Below, piece after piece: positions 33,270-44,759 of a stretch of DNA of 64,000 nucleotides. The notes below the pieces were generated by a model that was not told the origin of the DNA, ran no database searches, and saw nothing but the letters and a program-made list of their open reading frames with translations. Each line of letters begins with the position of its first letter. Position 1 is the first letter of the stretch. Both the position numbers and the translations under genes were made by a program. This stretch comes from Nymphaea colorata (taxonomy: Eukaryota; Streptophyta; Magnoliopsida; Nymphaeales; Nymphaeaceae), in the NCBI RefSeq assembly GCF_008831285.2, contig NC_045145.1:186001-250000 (forward strand), given 5' to 3'.

Positions 33270-33605
33270 ATATTGGGCCGGTTTATACATGCTGAGGCAG
33301 GGCACCAGGTCGGGCTGTCGCCGGATACCCGGCACCCGGCCTGACTCGGGCCCAAGCACGAGAAAAACGGACCCAGGACAGCCCGAGTCGTTATGGGGCT
33401 GGCCTGGGTGGGCCTGATAAGCCCGATTCGAGCCCAACAAGTTATTTTTAAAAAAATTTATTAATTTATATATATATATATACAATATTTTATTATAATT
33501 AATTATATTAATATATTATTTCATATTAAAATTATATATTTTTAAATTTAATTGGGCAGGGCTTAGGCTTGGACTCGGTTTTCCAAGTCAGGCCAGGCCG
33601 ACCCA
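33270..33605. mobile_element. GC-rich-ended element with AT core
   Basis: GC-rich arms (CCCGGCACCCGGCCTGACTC, AGGCCAGGCCGACCCAATGC) surround an AT-only core at ~33,430-33,550. This is the same architecture as at 38,746-39,023, where an 8-bp duplication was found. Confidence 0.5.
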
Positions 33606-34349
33606 ATGCCCAAGCTCACTTAAATCCACTCGTTTGGTCAATTCAACGTCTTAACAGGAAGAATATCTACTTTGCAGTCTTTAAACAATCTTTTGGCCTG
33701 AGCAGAGGAGATACATGGGGGATGGTTTGCCGATACCCGCAAATCAAAAACTTTATTAAGTGCACTCAAAATTACGCATGGTGCCCACGCCAGACTTAAA
33801 CTCGATCAAGTGCCCCTCAGTGTAAAAGAAGAAAAAACAAAAAAAAACTATGCCATTGCTTGGTCACAGCATATATTAAACAACCGTCACTGCACTCACA
33901 AGTCACAATATACCACCATCATGATCAAAATCATGAGGACAATAAACATCGGCATCATAATATTCATACGCCACTGTTTTGGATCTTCTCCATCAATATT
34001 AATCACACTATAGATGCCCATGCTTTCTTGTACCGATTTCGATTATGAGCACATCTTGAAATTTTTAAAACTTGACAAAGTCTTCAGAGGTAAAATACCC
34101 CAACATGAGGCGGGCAGTAAAAAGAAAGGAAAAATACAAACTCTTGCAGATGTGTTTCTGGCCCAACACTATATAGCTCCACACAGAACCTAAACTCTGT
34201 ATATGTAACTTTGGGTAGATGAAAGATTCTGTTACTGCAGAGAGTGTCAGATATGCACCCAAAAGCAAAAGAAGGGGAAGTTGGGCCTTTTGGAGATTTT
34301 TCAAAAAAAAAGGAAGTTTTTGTTGGACATTCAACTTTTTTACTACCTA
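33606..34349. other. No gene seen
   Basis: Mixed AT-rich sequence with short frames only. A block near 34,150 (GGCCCAACACTATATAG) resembles the tandem unit starting at 34,350. Confidence 0.4.
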
Positions 34350-34498
34350 TTTTTGGCCCAACACTATATAGCCCCCACTTTTTACTGATCAGGGGTATTC
34401 CGAACATTATATCTCGAGTGCACATTTTTGGCCCAACACTATATGCTCCCACTTTTTACTGATCAGGGGTATTCCGAACATTATATCTCGAGTGCACA
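34350..34498. repeat. Two nearly identical 75-bp tandem units
   Basis: Units 34,350-34,424 and 34,425-34,498 both run from TTTTTGGCCCAACACTATAT to CTCGAGTGCACA. They differ at only a few positions, so the duplication is recent. A poly-T run follows. Confidence 0.93.
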
Positions 34499-35340
34499 TT
34501 TTTTTTTTTTTTTTTTGCATGGGACAGTGCATAAAACCAGCTTGGAAACTTTGATATGGAACATTATATTTTACTTTGCCCCTATCTTTCCGGAGCAGCT
34601 CGTTAACACTTAAAATAAATTTTCTTTCTCTTTGTTCCATGCATTGCTGTTAGTTTCTTTACAGTTTTCCTCAAAGTGATTTTGCTTTATTTTTTATCAC
34701 CAAAACATCGAAAAAACGAAGAAGTTCCAGTCAGATATTTGAACTTAGTCGCCAAGTCAAAAAGTAAAGCCCCTCGCAAGGACCGAAGAGGAAAACTCCA
34801 GTAATTGGGAAAATAATGTAAAATGCAAACAAAGTGCCCCTTTCATATGGATTTTGATATTTTGCATGTCATATTCAACTTTATTTTAGAAAAAGACTTG
34901 ACACGTGAGGCATAATTCACAAAGGGGCAAAGCCATGACACCAACGGACAAGGACAGCGTTGGAGTTGCAGCCTAGATAACTAAAGAAGATGGAATGGCC
35001 TGTCAATCAATGCCCCACCCACCGTATATTATTCTCAAGGGCGTAAAATCATTTACCTAACAGTTGATCATTCTTGAAAGAAAGGAAGCTTTGTTTCTCC
35101 AGATTTCTGGGAATCAACCAACGTAAGAAAATTAGCTCAAGCGATCCTGAGAACCAGCTTTGTTCTCTATTTTCTGCTGATATTCAAGGCTCACTTTGGG
35201 GAATGGGTCGAAACTGCTGATTAGAATCCTGCATCTGAGAAAGAGAGAGAGAGAGAAACTCCGTGCTTGTAATATTGGAGGTCGTTGACCAACATGTTTA
35301 CAACAGGAACAAACCCAACATAATGGCCATGGCTGCAAGC

Positions 35341-35342
<2 letters not shown>

Positions 35343-35407
<65 letters not shown>
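35343..35407. repeat. (TA)n microsatellite
   Basis: Perfect TA dinucleotide run of about 65 bp, just downstream of the small secreted-peptide gene candidate. Confidence 0.97.
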
Positions 35408-35415
<8 letters not shown>

Positions 35416-35511
35416 TGCAGTACAGATTCTTAAGAGTGGGAAGACATGGGTTCACTTGGTATGATCTGAAGTCATGGAGCAGCGGTGGTGAAACTGAAGG
35501 AGGACTGATCA

Positions 35512-35730
35512 TCAGGGAGTCGGAGAGCTTGACAGGAGGGGTTCCTTCATCTTCCTGTTGGTCGAGTGACCAGCATGTGCAGCCTGTGGATCGCATCCCT
35601 TGGGGAGAACAACACAACCAGTCTGATCAGGACTGTGGTGGATATCGATTGCTGATCCCTGCTCAACGAGAGCAGTTGCAACCAGTGCCAGAACGAGGAA
35701 GAGGATGAACGAATGGGAAAGGGAAGCCAT
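35512..35730 (-). CDS. Small secreted peptide candidate, 72 codons
   Basis: ATG 35,730 on the minus strand opens a 72-codon frame. MASLSHSFILFLVLALVATA is a clear signal peptide, with likely cleavage near GSA. A short polar mature part with two cysteines follows (TGCVVLPKGCDP). A TATA box lies 50-60 bp upstream, with a C-rich leader between. No NLR, kinase or transposon similarity is seen. The frame ends at TGA near 35,512; a second open frame downstream could be joined by an intron, but I cannot place splice sites. The peptide fits no cysteine-rich family I know. It may be a short secreted signal, or the first exon of a longer protein. The nearby (TA)n run may mark its 3' region. Confidence 0.5.
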   Translation of the reverse strand: MASLSHSFILFLVLALVATALVEQGSAIDIHHSPDQTGCVVLPKGCDPQAAHAGHSTNRKMKEPLLSSSPTP

Positions 35731-35781
35731 TAAATTTGGTGATGGAGAGGGGCACGGTGGCCCAGGTGCCTGCCTTAGTGA

Positions 35782-35793
35782 CTATTTATAGTG
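35782..35793 (-). promoter_or_regulatory. TATA box of the secreted-peptide candidate
   Basis: The minus strand reads CACTATAAATAG about 55 bp before the ATG at 35,730, a good fit to a plant TATA box. Confidence 0.6.
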
Positions 35794-35799
35794 AAACGA

Positions 35800-36200
35800 A
35801 GCTGCAGGCTCAAGGGTTTGAGCTCAAACACGGGAACTCTGGAATCAAGAGTTTTCGTACGATTTAGAAAATTTACATGAAGAACTTGAGTAAAAATAAT
35901 GATAATTGTTGAATGTCGGTACTTTCAATTATTGCTTTATTTACTTGTTTTTAGACTATTCGCTAACTTTATATGTGTGTCGTGCTGGGTACTGAAATAC
36001 AAGTTAAATCATGGTAGGATAGGTATTCCAAGAAACTGAAAGCAAGCCCTATACCCTAAAATGAATGAGGTGCTAGGTGGAAGCTTAGTCTCTCCTACGG
36101 TAGAATAAAATTTTATCCCTGCTTACCTAGAATTATTCCCAAACTCAAATCACTTTATAAGTCAAGTACAATCTTTAAGGCAAGTTCATGAAACAAACAA
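35800..36200. other. No gene seen; upstream region of the secreted-peptide candidate
   Basis: AT-rich intergenic sequence. Confidence 0.4.
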
Positions 36201-36209
36201 ACTATTTCA

Positions 36210-36330
36210 CCGGGACTGGACTGGGGCCAAGCCAAGTTTTAAGCCTAATACGCTGGAAATACTCTGGCCCAACTGGCCAGGCCAAGGGCTAGAGGGAACT
36301 TGACCCGGCCCAACAAGGAGGAACTCAATT
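36210..36330. repeat. GC-rich arm of a hAT-like element
   Basis: GGGACTGGACTGGGGCCAAG through GACCCGGCCCAACAAGG matches the composition of the GC-rich-ended elements. No AT core or second arm is visible. Confidence 0.35.
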
Positions 36331-36804
36331 TGAAAAAAAAAATGTAATTTGACGTAGGCCCCCCTCTCTTTTTATAAACCATTTCTCATTGGAAAAACCA
36401 TAGAGACTAAAACTTTTAGTAAGGTTGTGTTGGTTTAACCTGATGATAAATCCCTCGTGATATGAGATTCTTAAGATTTAGATGCATGGATTTAAGATCA
36501 GACTTCCGATCTTAAATCCATGACTTTGAACATGTATAATAAAATGAGAATCTCCTAAAAAACACCCTTTTATGCAATGTCAAGTCTTAGCTATACGAGG
36601 CCATCAAACCCAACCTAAAAGAAGCTTGGAAAGCTTTGAAAAGTGTGATAAAAAAGAAACCATCCCTTTTTTGAAAGGTATTTTAGTCCTTATCCATCTC
36701 CTAGTAGAGATAATAACCCATGGGAATGCCATATAAAAGTTGGTGAAGTGTTCATCCTTTTCACTATCTCTCTACTTTAATTTGTTATAAGATAACGTTA
36801 TGAA

Positions 36805-37150
36805 AAAGACAATGAAAAATAGAACAGGTTAAATTCACCAAATGTTGAATGTCGTTAGATAGCTAACCGTTAAAAATCAATCATTACTAAAACCTCCATG
36901 AATCTTTTTGCACCATAAATCATTGGTAGTACTTATGTGGCAACGATTTTTTACTTTATCTGACATATTTGATTTCTCCATATACAAGATGATTCAATTC
37001 CGCCTATATATGCAGTAATGTGTTTGTGTGTTTACATATTCGGCAGGCTGTCTTATCATGAAGACAGGAAAATTCTTTCTCTTTGAAGGAGGCAAACCCC
37101 CTTTTGCAAAAAAAAAAAAAATGAAACTTTGTTTTTGATGGAAATACCTT
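36805..37150. repeat. Direct duplication, unit 1 (matches 37.68-38.09 kb)
   Basis: Shared order of blocks: AATGTTGAATGTCGTTAGAT, GCACCATAAATCATT, TGACATATTTGATTTC, then a poly-A run after CCCCCTTTTGC. The second copy lies about 900 bp downstream in the same orientation. No coding potential. Confidence 0.75.
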
Positions 37151-37389
37151 TGATAGTGAAAATTTCTTACTAAGAGGCACTAGATATAAAATTTTTAAAA
37201 TTTTAATAGGCACTAGTATCTAAATGAGAAAAAATTTCTAACATATCAATATAAAAATATGAATTTTTTTTGTGGGCTTGCATATGCAATTGCTCATACC
37301 ATACACACTTGCCTCCTCTGGCTGCTCAGTCGAGTCTCATATGATTTTCTTTACCATGACGCAAGGAAGAGGCCAAGATTTCTTTTTAT

Positions 37390-37455
37390 GATTTATTACT
37401 TTGAATTTATGATATATATATTATAAACATATATATATATAAAATAAATAAATAT

Positions 37456-37497
<42 letters not shown>

Positions 37498-37498
37498 G
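37390..37498. repeat. AT-rich microsatellite cluster
   Basis: Several runs of (TA)n separated by AAATAAAT, between the two units of the direct duplication. Confidence 0.93.
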
Positions 37499-37674
37499 AC
37501 AAGAACAGGTCCACATTGCTCCACAATGACTCCCATAATTTTAATCTCAACATTTTTCAATACAATCAAGATAGCACCATTTAACTTTTGAACTGAGGGT
37601 ATGACTCTAACACACCACCCAACCCAAGCGGTTGCGCTAGAGAGAGAGATGGAATCGGGGCGGAGAGTGCAAAA

Positions 37675-38095
37675 AGAACAATGAAAATAGAAAAGAAAAC
37701 AATTAGCTATAGGAAGTTTTAAATTTACTAGATGTTAGATGTTGGTGGATAGCTAATCATTAAAAATCAATTATTACTAAACCTCCTTTAATCTTGTTGC
37801 ACCATAAATCATTCATAGTACTTAGGTGACAATTATGTTTAAGTGATAGTTTTTAATTTTTAACTACCCAAAATCTGACATATTTGATTTCCCTGTACAC
37901 AAGAAGATTCAGTTCTGCCTTTATACATGTCCCTGTATTTGTGTGTGTACATGTTAGGTAGGCAGTCCTACCATAAAGATCAGATAACGTTTTGTAGGGG
38001 AACTAGCATTTGGACTCGCCCCACCATGTTTCTCTCTAGAAAAGAAGATGACCCCCTCCTGCAAAAAAAAAAAAAGAAACCCATAGCTTTTGATG
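37675..38095. repeat. Direct duplication, unit 2
   Basis: Second copy of the unit at 36.81-37.15 kb. It has extra sequence (TTTAAGTGATAGTTTTTAAT) before TGACATATTTGATTTC. Confidence 0.75.
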
Positions 38096-38374
38096 CAAAT
38101 ACCTTTTACAATGAGAGCTTGTTACCTTATCTCGATGCCAATGAGGGGTGCAGTCAAAACTTTTTCATGAGATATGTCAAATTATAATTTTAAAATTTTG
38201 ATAGGAGCCAAATTATTATTTTTAAATATTTTTATATAAGATAATTTTTTAAATTATATATAACCTTTTTTTTTGGTGGAAGGAGAGGAGGGGAAGGCTT
38301 TTGCCGCCCCCTTTTGGCTCTGCCCATGATGCCAACAATGATGGTACAGGAAAGCATTACTGGTGACCTGTGCT

Positions 38375-38381
<7 letters not shown>

Positions 38382-38452
<71 letters not shown>
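38382..38452. repeat. (TA)n microsatellite
   Basis: Nearly perfect TA dinucleotide run of about 70 bp. Confidence 0.97.
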
Positions 38453-38454
<2 letters not shown>

Positions 38455-38745
38455 GTATTAATGATGGTTGATGGTATGACAATAATTATGGTAAGCAGTT
38501 TATGGTGTTGTAGCAACAGAATTCTAATGTGTAGCCATTCAACCATCTAGTATAGAAGTGTTGAATCCAACCCTTTAAATTTGTCTGTCAAGTGACGGAT
38601 CAGCCACTTCAACCAGTTTCGGTTATCAGATTCCATACTCTTCTTCTAACCATGTAGTTGTTTGAATATGTAATTCAAATAAGTAAATAAATAAATAAAT
38701 ACAATTACATCTCCAATTTGTACTAGCCAATGCACATCACAAAGT

Positions 38746-39023
38746 TAAGGGCGGGCTCCGGGCCGGGCCACTGGCGGGGCCAGGACCAGGCCCGGCACTG
38801 GCCCAGGTCTGAGCCAAAAAAACCTGGCACTTGCCCGTTAACATTTAAAAAGTGATTTTTTTATTTTTTAAATTTAATAAAATATATTTTATTACTAAAA
38901 AATATATATGATATTAAAAAAATACTTTTTTATTTATAACCTGGCAGGGCCTGGGCCCGGGTTTCATGTATCTGGCCCGGGCCCGGGCCCAACGGGCCAA
39001 CCTGGACCCAATGCCCACCCCTA
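38746..39023. mobile_element. Non-autonomous hAT element, GC-rich ends and AT core
   Basis: The left end TAAGGGCGGGCTCCGGGCC and the reverse of the right end, TAGGGGTGGGCATTGGGTCC, form imperfect terminal repeats. The flanks carry CACAAAGT (38,738-38,745) and CATAAAGT (39,024-39,031), an 8-bp duplication with one mismatch. This is the best-bounded member of the GC-rich-ended family here. Confidence 0.8.
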
Positions 39024-39048
39024 CATAAAGTATGGTGTGTTCGTGTAG

Positions 39049-39470
39049 GGATGCCAACCGATTGGAATAGAATGAAAAAATATCTTTAACTTTTGAGTTG
39101 TTTACATATTTGGATTCAAATATGAATAAAAAATAGTCAGGTTTGATTTTAATCCGAAATCCGATAAGACAGTTCTAAACCAATTTTTACATTTACTTTT
39201 GAATCTGAATCCAATTGAACCAATTTGGCCTGTAAGAGAATTAGGTATATGATGTTTATCTAAAAATAAAATTGAACTTCTATTTGCATTTGAGTCTAAT
39301 CAGATATTTATTATATTTGTATATAAATCTAGATTCAATCAAATGTCATTTCTTAAATCCAAATCTGATCCGATTTTTTAATTGTATATTAATTGTTTTT
39401 TTCATATTTGATTTTTTTACATAATGGTTTGAGATCTCCAATCCAAATTAGATATATTAACATTCTTACA
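39049..39470. repeat. GGATTCAGATT-rich repeat (family G)
   Basis: It begins TAGGGATGCCAACCGATTGG and is filled with AATCTGAATCCAATT and AAATCTGATCCGATT variants. It is 26 bp from the end of the hAT element. Confidence 0.6.
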
Positions 39471-40019
39471 TCCATTTCTTACTAGTCATTCATATATATA
39501 TATATATATATTATTTATTTATTTATCTATTTAAAAACCCAAATTCACCCTTAGTATTACTCACAGTTCATAATAAGAAACAATCAGATCCAACTGATAT
39601 GAAAATGACAGTCATCGCCTTTGATTTGTCATTTTTCAAATCAAGCTGTCCTTTTATCTGTTTGTTTTTGGATGCCATGACCAATTCGCATTGAAAGGTC
39701 TCCCCTTTCACCTTCTCCAGTACAAGTAACATCATACCGAAAGCATGCTTGTCCAAATTAAGGGCATGATGAGCCATACAATATGCATTAAAGTCGACAT
39801 TTACAATTTTTTCTATGACACTTTTTTAAATCATGGTGATAAAAAAATGTGCTTTTTTTTAAATATTCATTAAAAATGCAAAAAATAAATCAGTAAAATA
39901 GGACAAAAAAACATTTTTTATTGAAAAACATGACAAAATAAAAAATATTAGAAAAAAGTGAAAAAAATGTTTTTTTTACGTTTTTCTTCACCAAAGACCC
40001 AAAAAATTGGAATTCCACC
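39471..40019. other. No gene seen
   Basis: AT-rich, with poly-A and poly-T segments near 39,830-39,975. Confidence 0.4.
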
Positions 40020-40230
40020 ATCTCCTTCTGCAATTGGAATCGAGTTTCATGCAGTCGTAGTGCCTAAAGGGTGGTTGCTTACTTTGGACCTCATTGACAT
40101 CAACCACCTCTTCTTTTTACAAGTTCTTGATCTTACAAATAACAGTTTCTAAGGCCATCCTTTTATTGATTTTCGTCACCTGCCTCTTTTAGAACATCTA
40201 TCCTTGAAAAGAAACCATTTTGATATCTAA
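40020..40230 (+). pseudogene. LRR receptor kinase N-terminal scrap
   Basis: The plus strand encodes ISFCNWNRVSCSRSA, a stop, then RVVAYFGP, and in the next frame INHLFFLQVLDLTNNSF and HLPLLEHLSLKRNHF. This matches the LRR N-terminal cap and first LRRs of the pseudogene at 19.27-23.76 kb (NISFCQWNGVSC, SQRVVALNL, INNLSFLQVL). It is truncated on both sides, and a GGATTCAGATT-rich repeat starts directly after it. Confidence 0.85.
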
Positions 40231-40239
40231 GCAAACCGT

Positions 40240-40640
40240 TCTAAAAAGATTGAATATAGAAAAAGATTTAATATCCGATCAAAAAGTTGGATTGGATTCA
40301 GTTTAAGAAATGACATTTGATTGGATTTGACACGATTCAGATATATAAACATCCGACTGAATTGACATTCAAATAGGATTTAGTTTTTAAATGAATATTC
40401 TATATCCAATGCCCTTACATTTTGGAAATCGGTTAGATTCGGCAAAAAATTCTGAATTGGATTCAGATATGAATGTAAAAAATCAGATTTAGATTGTAAA
40501 ACAGGATTTCAGATTTGGATTCAGGTATGACTTTTCTTTGTTCATATTTGAGTATGAATTTGAATCTGAGTATATGAATATTTAAAAATCAATATAAGTA
40601 TATATGATTCAAATCCGATCCATTGAAAATCCCTAGTTAA
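40240..40640. repeat. GGATTCAGATT-rich repeat (family G)
   Basis: Degenerate units such as TGGATTCAGTTTAAG and ATTGGATTCAGATATGAATG, directly after the LRR scrap. Confidence 0.6.
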
Positions 40641-40859
40641 TCTCACAGACCTTGCATCATGTGGCCACCTGCAATTTTTGTCAAGATAAAAAAAAAAAAA
40701 AACCAATTGAATGGCAGGGTACCTGAGTTATTGGGAAAAAAATCAATTGAAAGAATAAGAAAAAATCTAAAAGTTCATAAAACACAGGACACAAAGAATT
40801 TAATTTATCACCATATCGTGAACTTCCTCCTGACTAGGTAATTCAGCCTACTCATCATG

Positions 40860-41045
40860 AAGGGGTTGTTATGTAATAAGAACAACATATTACAGTTTCA
40901 TGAATCTCTTATATTTGGCAATAAGAACAGCGTGTTATTGTTCCACAAATCTGCTCGAATGGTTGGAGCACATTCATCGAACATTATTTTATATTGTTTT
41001 ATGAACCTACTTCAATTTTTGAGGTAAATGCATAAAACAGAAACA
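40860..41045. mobile_element. Harbinger-like MITE remnant
   Basis: AAGGGGTTGTTATGTAATAAG with a CATGAATCT...TTGAGG core resembles the element at 48,536-48,699. The ends are degraded. Confidence 0.45.
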
Positions 41046-41470
41046 AACTATTGCTTTCGTCAAATGGCTTCGAAAGCAAGCGGTAGAGACCAAGTACAAC
41101 TATGATAAGATTTCATGTGATAACAGGTCGATCGGATGCAACAATATTAAATATGAAGCCCTTAGTACAAAAAAACCAAACAGTTGTAAGTCTAAAAAGA
41201 AACAAAATTAACAAAGAATGGCTGGCTTGAAAAGAAACAAACATATGGAGAACATGAGCTAAAATAATAATAGGTAAAAGAAAAAAGAAAAGAGAATGAG
41301 AAAATCAACCATTCTCAAACCATTAAGGCAAAGTTAGATTGAATACTGGATCGAACGAAACCCCACCCATCACATTTATTCGTTTGGGCATTTGTTATTA
41401 TTTATTTAATTTAGATTTAATTGTTTTCTTTATTCATTTTTGCCAACTTATAACTAATATTTATTTAATA
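41046..41470. other. No gene seen
   Basis: AT-rich sequence, no supported feature. Confidence 0.4.
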
Positions 41471-41569
41471 TGCAACCGGAGCTTGGCCACTTTATCTCCG
41501 GATCAAAACAGTAAAAGAAGAGGTCCACGAGAATGTTTGCAACGGCCTGGCCGTTGTGGGTTTCATTTA

Positions 41570-42480
41570 ACATGTCGATGAATGGAGACATCGTTAAATT
41601 TGAACCACCAAAGCACGTGGAGTCGTGGAGGTGGTACGACTATAGAGCCGCTAGAAGCCAAATGGAGGCCATTCACCAATTTGATCAAATGTGTGCCGGG
41701 TCTCTCTCTCTTGGAGATACCAGCAGGGCTTCAACGCCATCCTTGCTTCTTTTACTTTGTTCACCATTTTGGTGGGCTTCAATCTTAGCGATTTGCAGGA
41801 GACAAGGTCGGTCATCTCTTGCTCTCTTATCCATGTGGCAATGTTGCGTTCTTTGTAGATATTTTGTTATATTATTCATAATCTCGTGGAAGAATTGAGG
41901 GATCCTAAGTTAGATTCCTTTCTTGGTGTTTCTGGATATATTTCATGGGAGATATACCAGCAGAGCGTAATGCACATCCTTGGTTCTCTTTTACTTTGTT
42001 CATCTTGCTCATGGGCCGACTACAATAAAAGATAGCTTCTGCCACGATCATTCCCATGGAAAGGTCTGTGGTGGACAAAATGGTAAAAGTTGTTCCTCTT
42101 TTAGCAGAATACTTTTACAAGATAATAAGAGGAGGCAAACATTTTCAAGGGAGAGAGAGAAGGACGGTCAATCTGTGATCGCCTTTCCATGCTTCTCTCA
42201 TTCTGCAGCCTTCCAACATGACGAGGTTCTTGTCGATGAGAAGGAGTACAAGAGAGCCAGGACTCTTTTCGTCCACTTGATTCCCTCATCTATCGATGAA
42301 GCAGAGAGCAAACAGAGGCTCCTCCCCTGCCTACTCAAACACGATCTTATCCTAGACCACGAGATCAGAAGCAACGTCGTTTTCTCACTTGTAGAGTTCT
42401 TCTCACCCAGCCTCAAGAATGCCGGTGGATTTATGCATGGGGCAAACATTAAGGAATTGTTAAAGAGAGAGAGTTCCTCC
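41570..42480 (+). other. Unidentified region with open frames and an internal repeat
   Basis: GC content rises here. The plus-strand frame at 41,980-42,486 reads DEVLVDEKEYKRARTLFVHL, then LLPCLLKHDLILDHEI and SNVVFSLVEFFSPSL, with the charge pattern of a real protein. I cannot name it. Two blocks share order and sequence: ACCAGCAGGGCTTCAACGCC at 41,720 and ACCAGCAGAGCGTAATGCAC at 41,952, both followed by a CTTTTACTTTGTTCA motif. This implies a local duplication of ~230 bp. It may be part of the exon-fragment cluster that continues to 49.9 kb. Confidence 0.3.
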
Positions 42481-42626
42481 ACTTGACGATTTATGTTGGA
42501 TACCGACAGATCTCTTTTGTGTTTTGTGCATTTTTTTCCCCATTGCGTTGCTTAATCCTTGCTGTTTGTTGCTTCATGAGGTTATTCATACCTACTGAAT
42601 TTGTTAGATATTTCGTGCATGAATAT

Positions 42627-42719
42627 GAAGTAACTTGGGAAGATCACCAGAACATCAATATATTCAATGGGCTCAATAATCGGTTTCATGAGCTTGAGCA
42701 TGAGATGAAAGCCGCCACG
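42627..42719 (+). pseudogene. PFD4: Prefoldin subunit 4-like exon fragment
   Basis: The frame reads [20 protein letters not shown] then [11 protein letters not shown]. This closely follows the N-terminal coiled coil of plant prefoldin subunit 4 (EVTWEDQQNIN, RLNNR, HELEDEIK), a co-chaperone subunit that delivers unfolded actin and tubulin to the CCT chaperonin. A GT at 42,720 sits at the exon end. I found no later exon (second helix, ASNELIL region) downstream, and no convincing first exon. The fragment is therefore probably an orphan exon rather than a working gene. A distant exon outside my recognition cannot be excluded. Confidence 0.65.
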
Positions 42720-43144
42720 GTGTCACCTTTTTTTTTTCTTTTCCTTTTGGACTTTGTACTTTCTGTTTACTGTTAGATTTTGGTCCTCATGTTTTTTTAG
42801 AAATTATAGAATATGATAGTTGTCCTTGGTATGTACTTCTGGATTCCAGTTGTTGGCGGGTAAATCAAAGATATCCATGTTGTCCTGCATATGTTATTTT
42901 CTGAAGCTCCAGATGTTGTTAGTGGTAGTGGACACGAATCATGTTAAGCATGAAAGTGTATGCATTTAGGATAAAGATCATTGTATTTGAGCTTTTTCAA
43001 GAGAAGTTTGCAAAGTGATCAGATTGCAGATAAATCTTCTTACCCTGCATCAATTATCAATTTGTGATTACAAATACGACAGATGTACACAAAGGTCATA
43101 CAGTCAAGTATCTACAATTTGGTTTTAACAGCTGAAAGCCTGAA

Positions 43145-43372
43145 ATGCAGTTGTCACATTTTCATGTCACCCACAAATTCTGTCTATCGAGAAAAGATGA
43201 AGAACTGAAAGTTCAACAACTGAAAAGAAGAATTATTTTCAGTGGAAGGACAAAAATTGATAAACAAAAGTCTACAGGCATATCGTTGTTAGCATTCCTG
43301 TGGCCCATCTGCCTTGGCTGTCAAGGAAGCAGCATGGGGACTTGCTTGTCATGCTGCAATATCTCAGGTAAC
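43145..43372 (+). other. Possible orphan exon of unknown gene
   Basis: One frame reads ALAVKEAAWGLACHAAIS before a good donor (ATCTCAG|GTAACT at 43,372), which looks like coding sequence. An overlapping frame is open for 109 codons. I do not recognise the family, and no connected exon was found. Confidence 0.25.
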
Positions 43373-43499
43373 TCCAAGTGTTTGCATTTAATGCTTTTCA
43401 GCTTATTAATTCAGTTTTTCAACATTAGACAAGCTAGAAATGGAGGGATAATTGTTTCACAAAAAAATATGTGACCATTTCATATGTGCTTGTTATAGG

Positions 43500-44590
43500 C
43501 CATGAAATGAAGTATGGTGGTAGACACATCACTGATCTGTAGAATGGGTAATTAGATCCGTTTACCTTTTATGCTGTGGGGAAGTGAGGTGAAGTTTTTT
43601 TAACCTATTTGCACTTTGCAGCCTGTCACGGTGCTCTGCTCTATGAGTTTCTTTATCTTTTGTAGAGAGTCTGCTGCTAAACGTTTGCCAGCATTAAAAA
43701 TCATATGATTCTCACAAGTTACATAAACTAAAATATAGATCATATAGCTTATTTAAGCAATGTTGAGGCTCCACTGTTTTCTTCTTGCTTTATCTGTTAC
43801 ATTTGTGCTGATATGATAATGTTAGAGTGCATTCAACTCGCAAATCAGGAGCATGGTTGATTTTATGCCTTTAGTTACATCCAAAGGGAACAGATATTAA
43901 AGACTTGGCTTTGTGCTTCGGTCGAATGTATCTAATTTTTGAAGTCTTGAACATCAAATATGAAATGTAAATGTTCCTTCAGGTCTATCTGAATAGTCCT
44001 TGAAATAAAGGTCAATCAGACGATCCATGAGGACCAAGAAACGCTCATCACTGCATTTTGTGATGCTCAAGTATCTAGTTTAGGGCCCCATACATGATGA
44101 CCCAATATGCCATTTTTGCCATAGCCATGGTTGTACATCCCTAAACCTTAACAACAAATATTCCTTGGAGATTTTTCAGAAATCCAAAAATATTCTGCTA
44201 TATTAGAAAACAAGGTGTAAGTTAAGCAAATTTTTTTTTCCTTTACATGATAAAATATTTTTTCTATACATCATTGTTGTAGAGTCCACAAAATTTGATC
44301 TTAGATCACTTAGATTTCAAAATCCAAAGATATGACCGTCCCTCATCTGACCCTGCATCAGCCCATTTGACAATGGAAAATACTAAAGTGAGGATCCAGG
44401 TTTTAACTAGTATTATCAATGCATGCAGTCATGTACATAATATCATTGTATGCAGTCATGATGATATACATTCATAACTAAACCAAAATTTGAGTGTGTT
44501 ATCCTACTAGGATGTAATAAAGATCAGGCATTCTTATATATAATGTATGCACATGTCAAATATGCGCTACTCTCTGATGTGTTTTGTTTA
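43500..44590. other. No gene seen
   Basis: AT-rich, intron-like sequence. Confidence 0.35.
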
Positions 44591-44598
44591 TGAGCAGA

Positions 44599-44728
44599 CA
44601 CAGAGGAGTGGTGCTTCATATTTTGCATGGAACAATGGCACTTCAAAAATATGTGACATTAGAAATTTGCCAAGCATCAAGTATGGTTCACTTTTCAGAA
44701 AGCACAACTATCAAAGAGGTGGCTAATT
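44599..44728 (+). other. Possible orphan exon of unknown gene
   Basis: After a GAGCAG acceptor the frame TQRSGASYFAWNNGTSKICD continues as IRNLPSIKYGSLFRKHNYQR to a stop. It is open for ~42 codons with balanced composition, but I recognise no family. Confidence 0.2.
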
Positions 44729-44759
44729 ATATGTGAAGGAGAAAAGGACATTAAAGTAC

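Noticed and set aside
34065-34452. Minus-strand frames with repeated YSVGPK motifs
   Set aside because: The repeats come from the 75-bp tandem duplication read in several frames; no family match.
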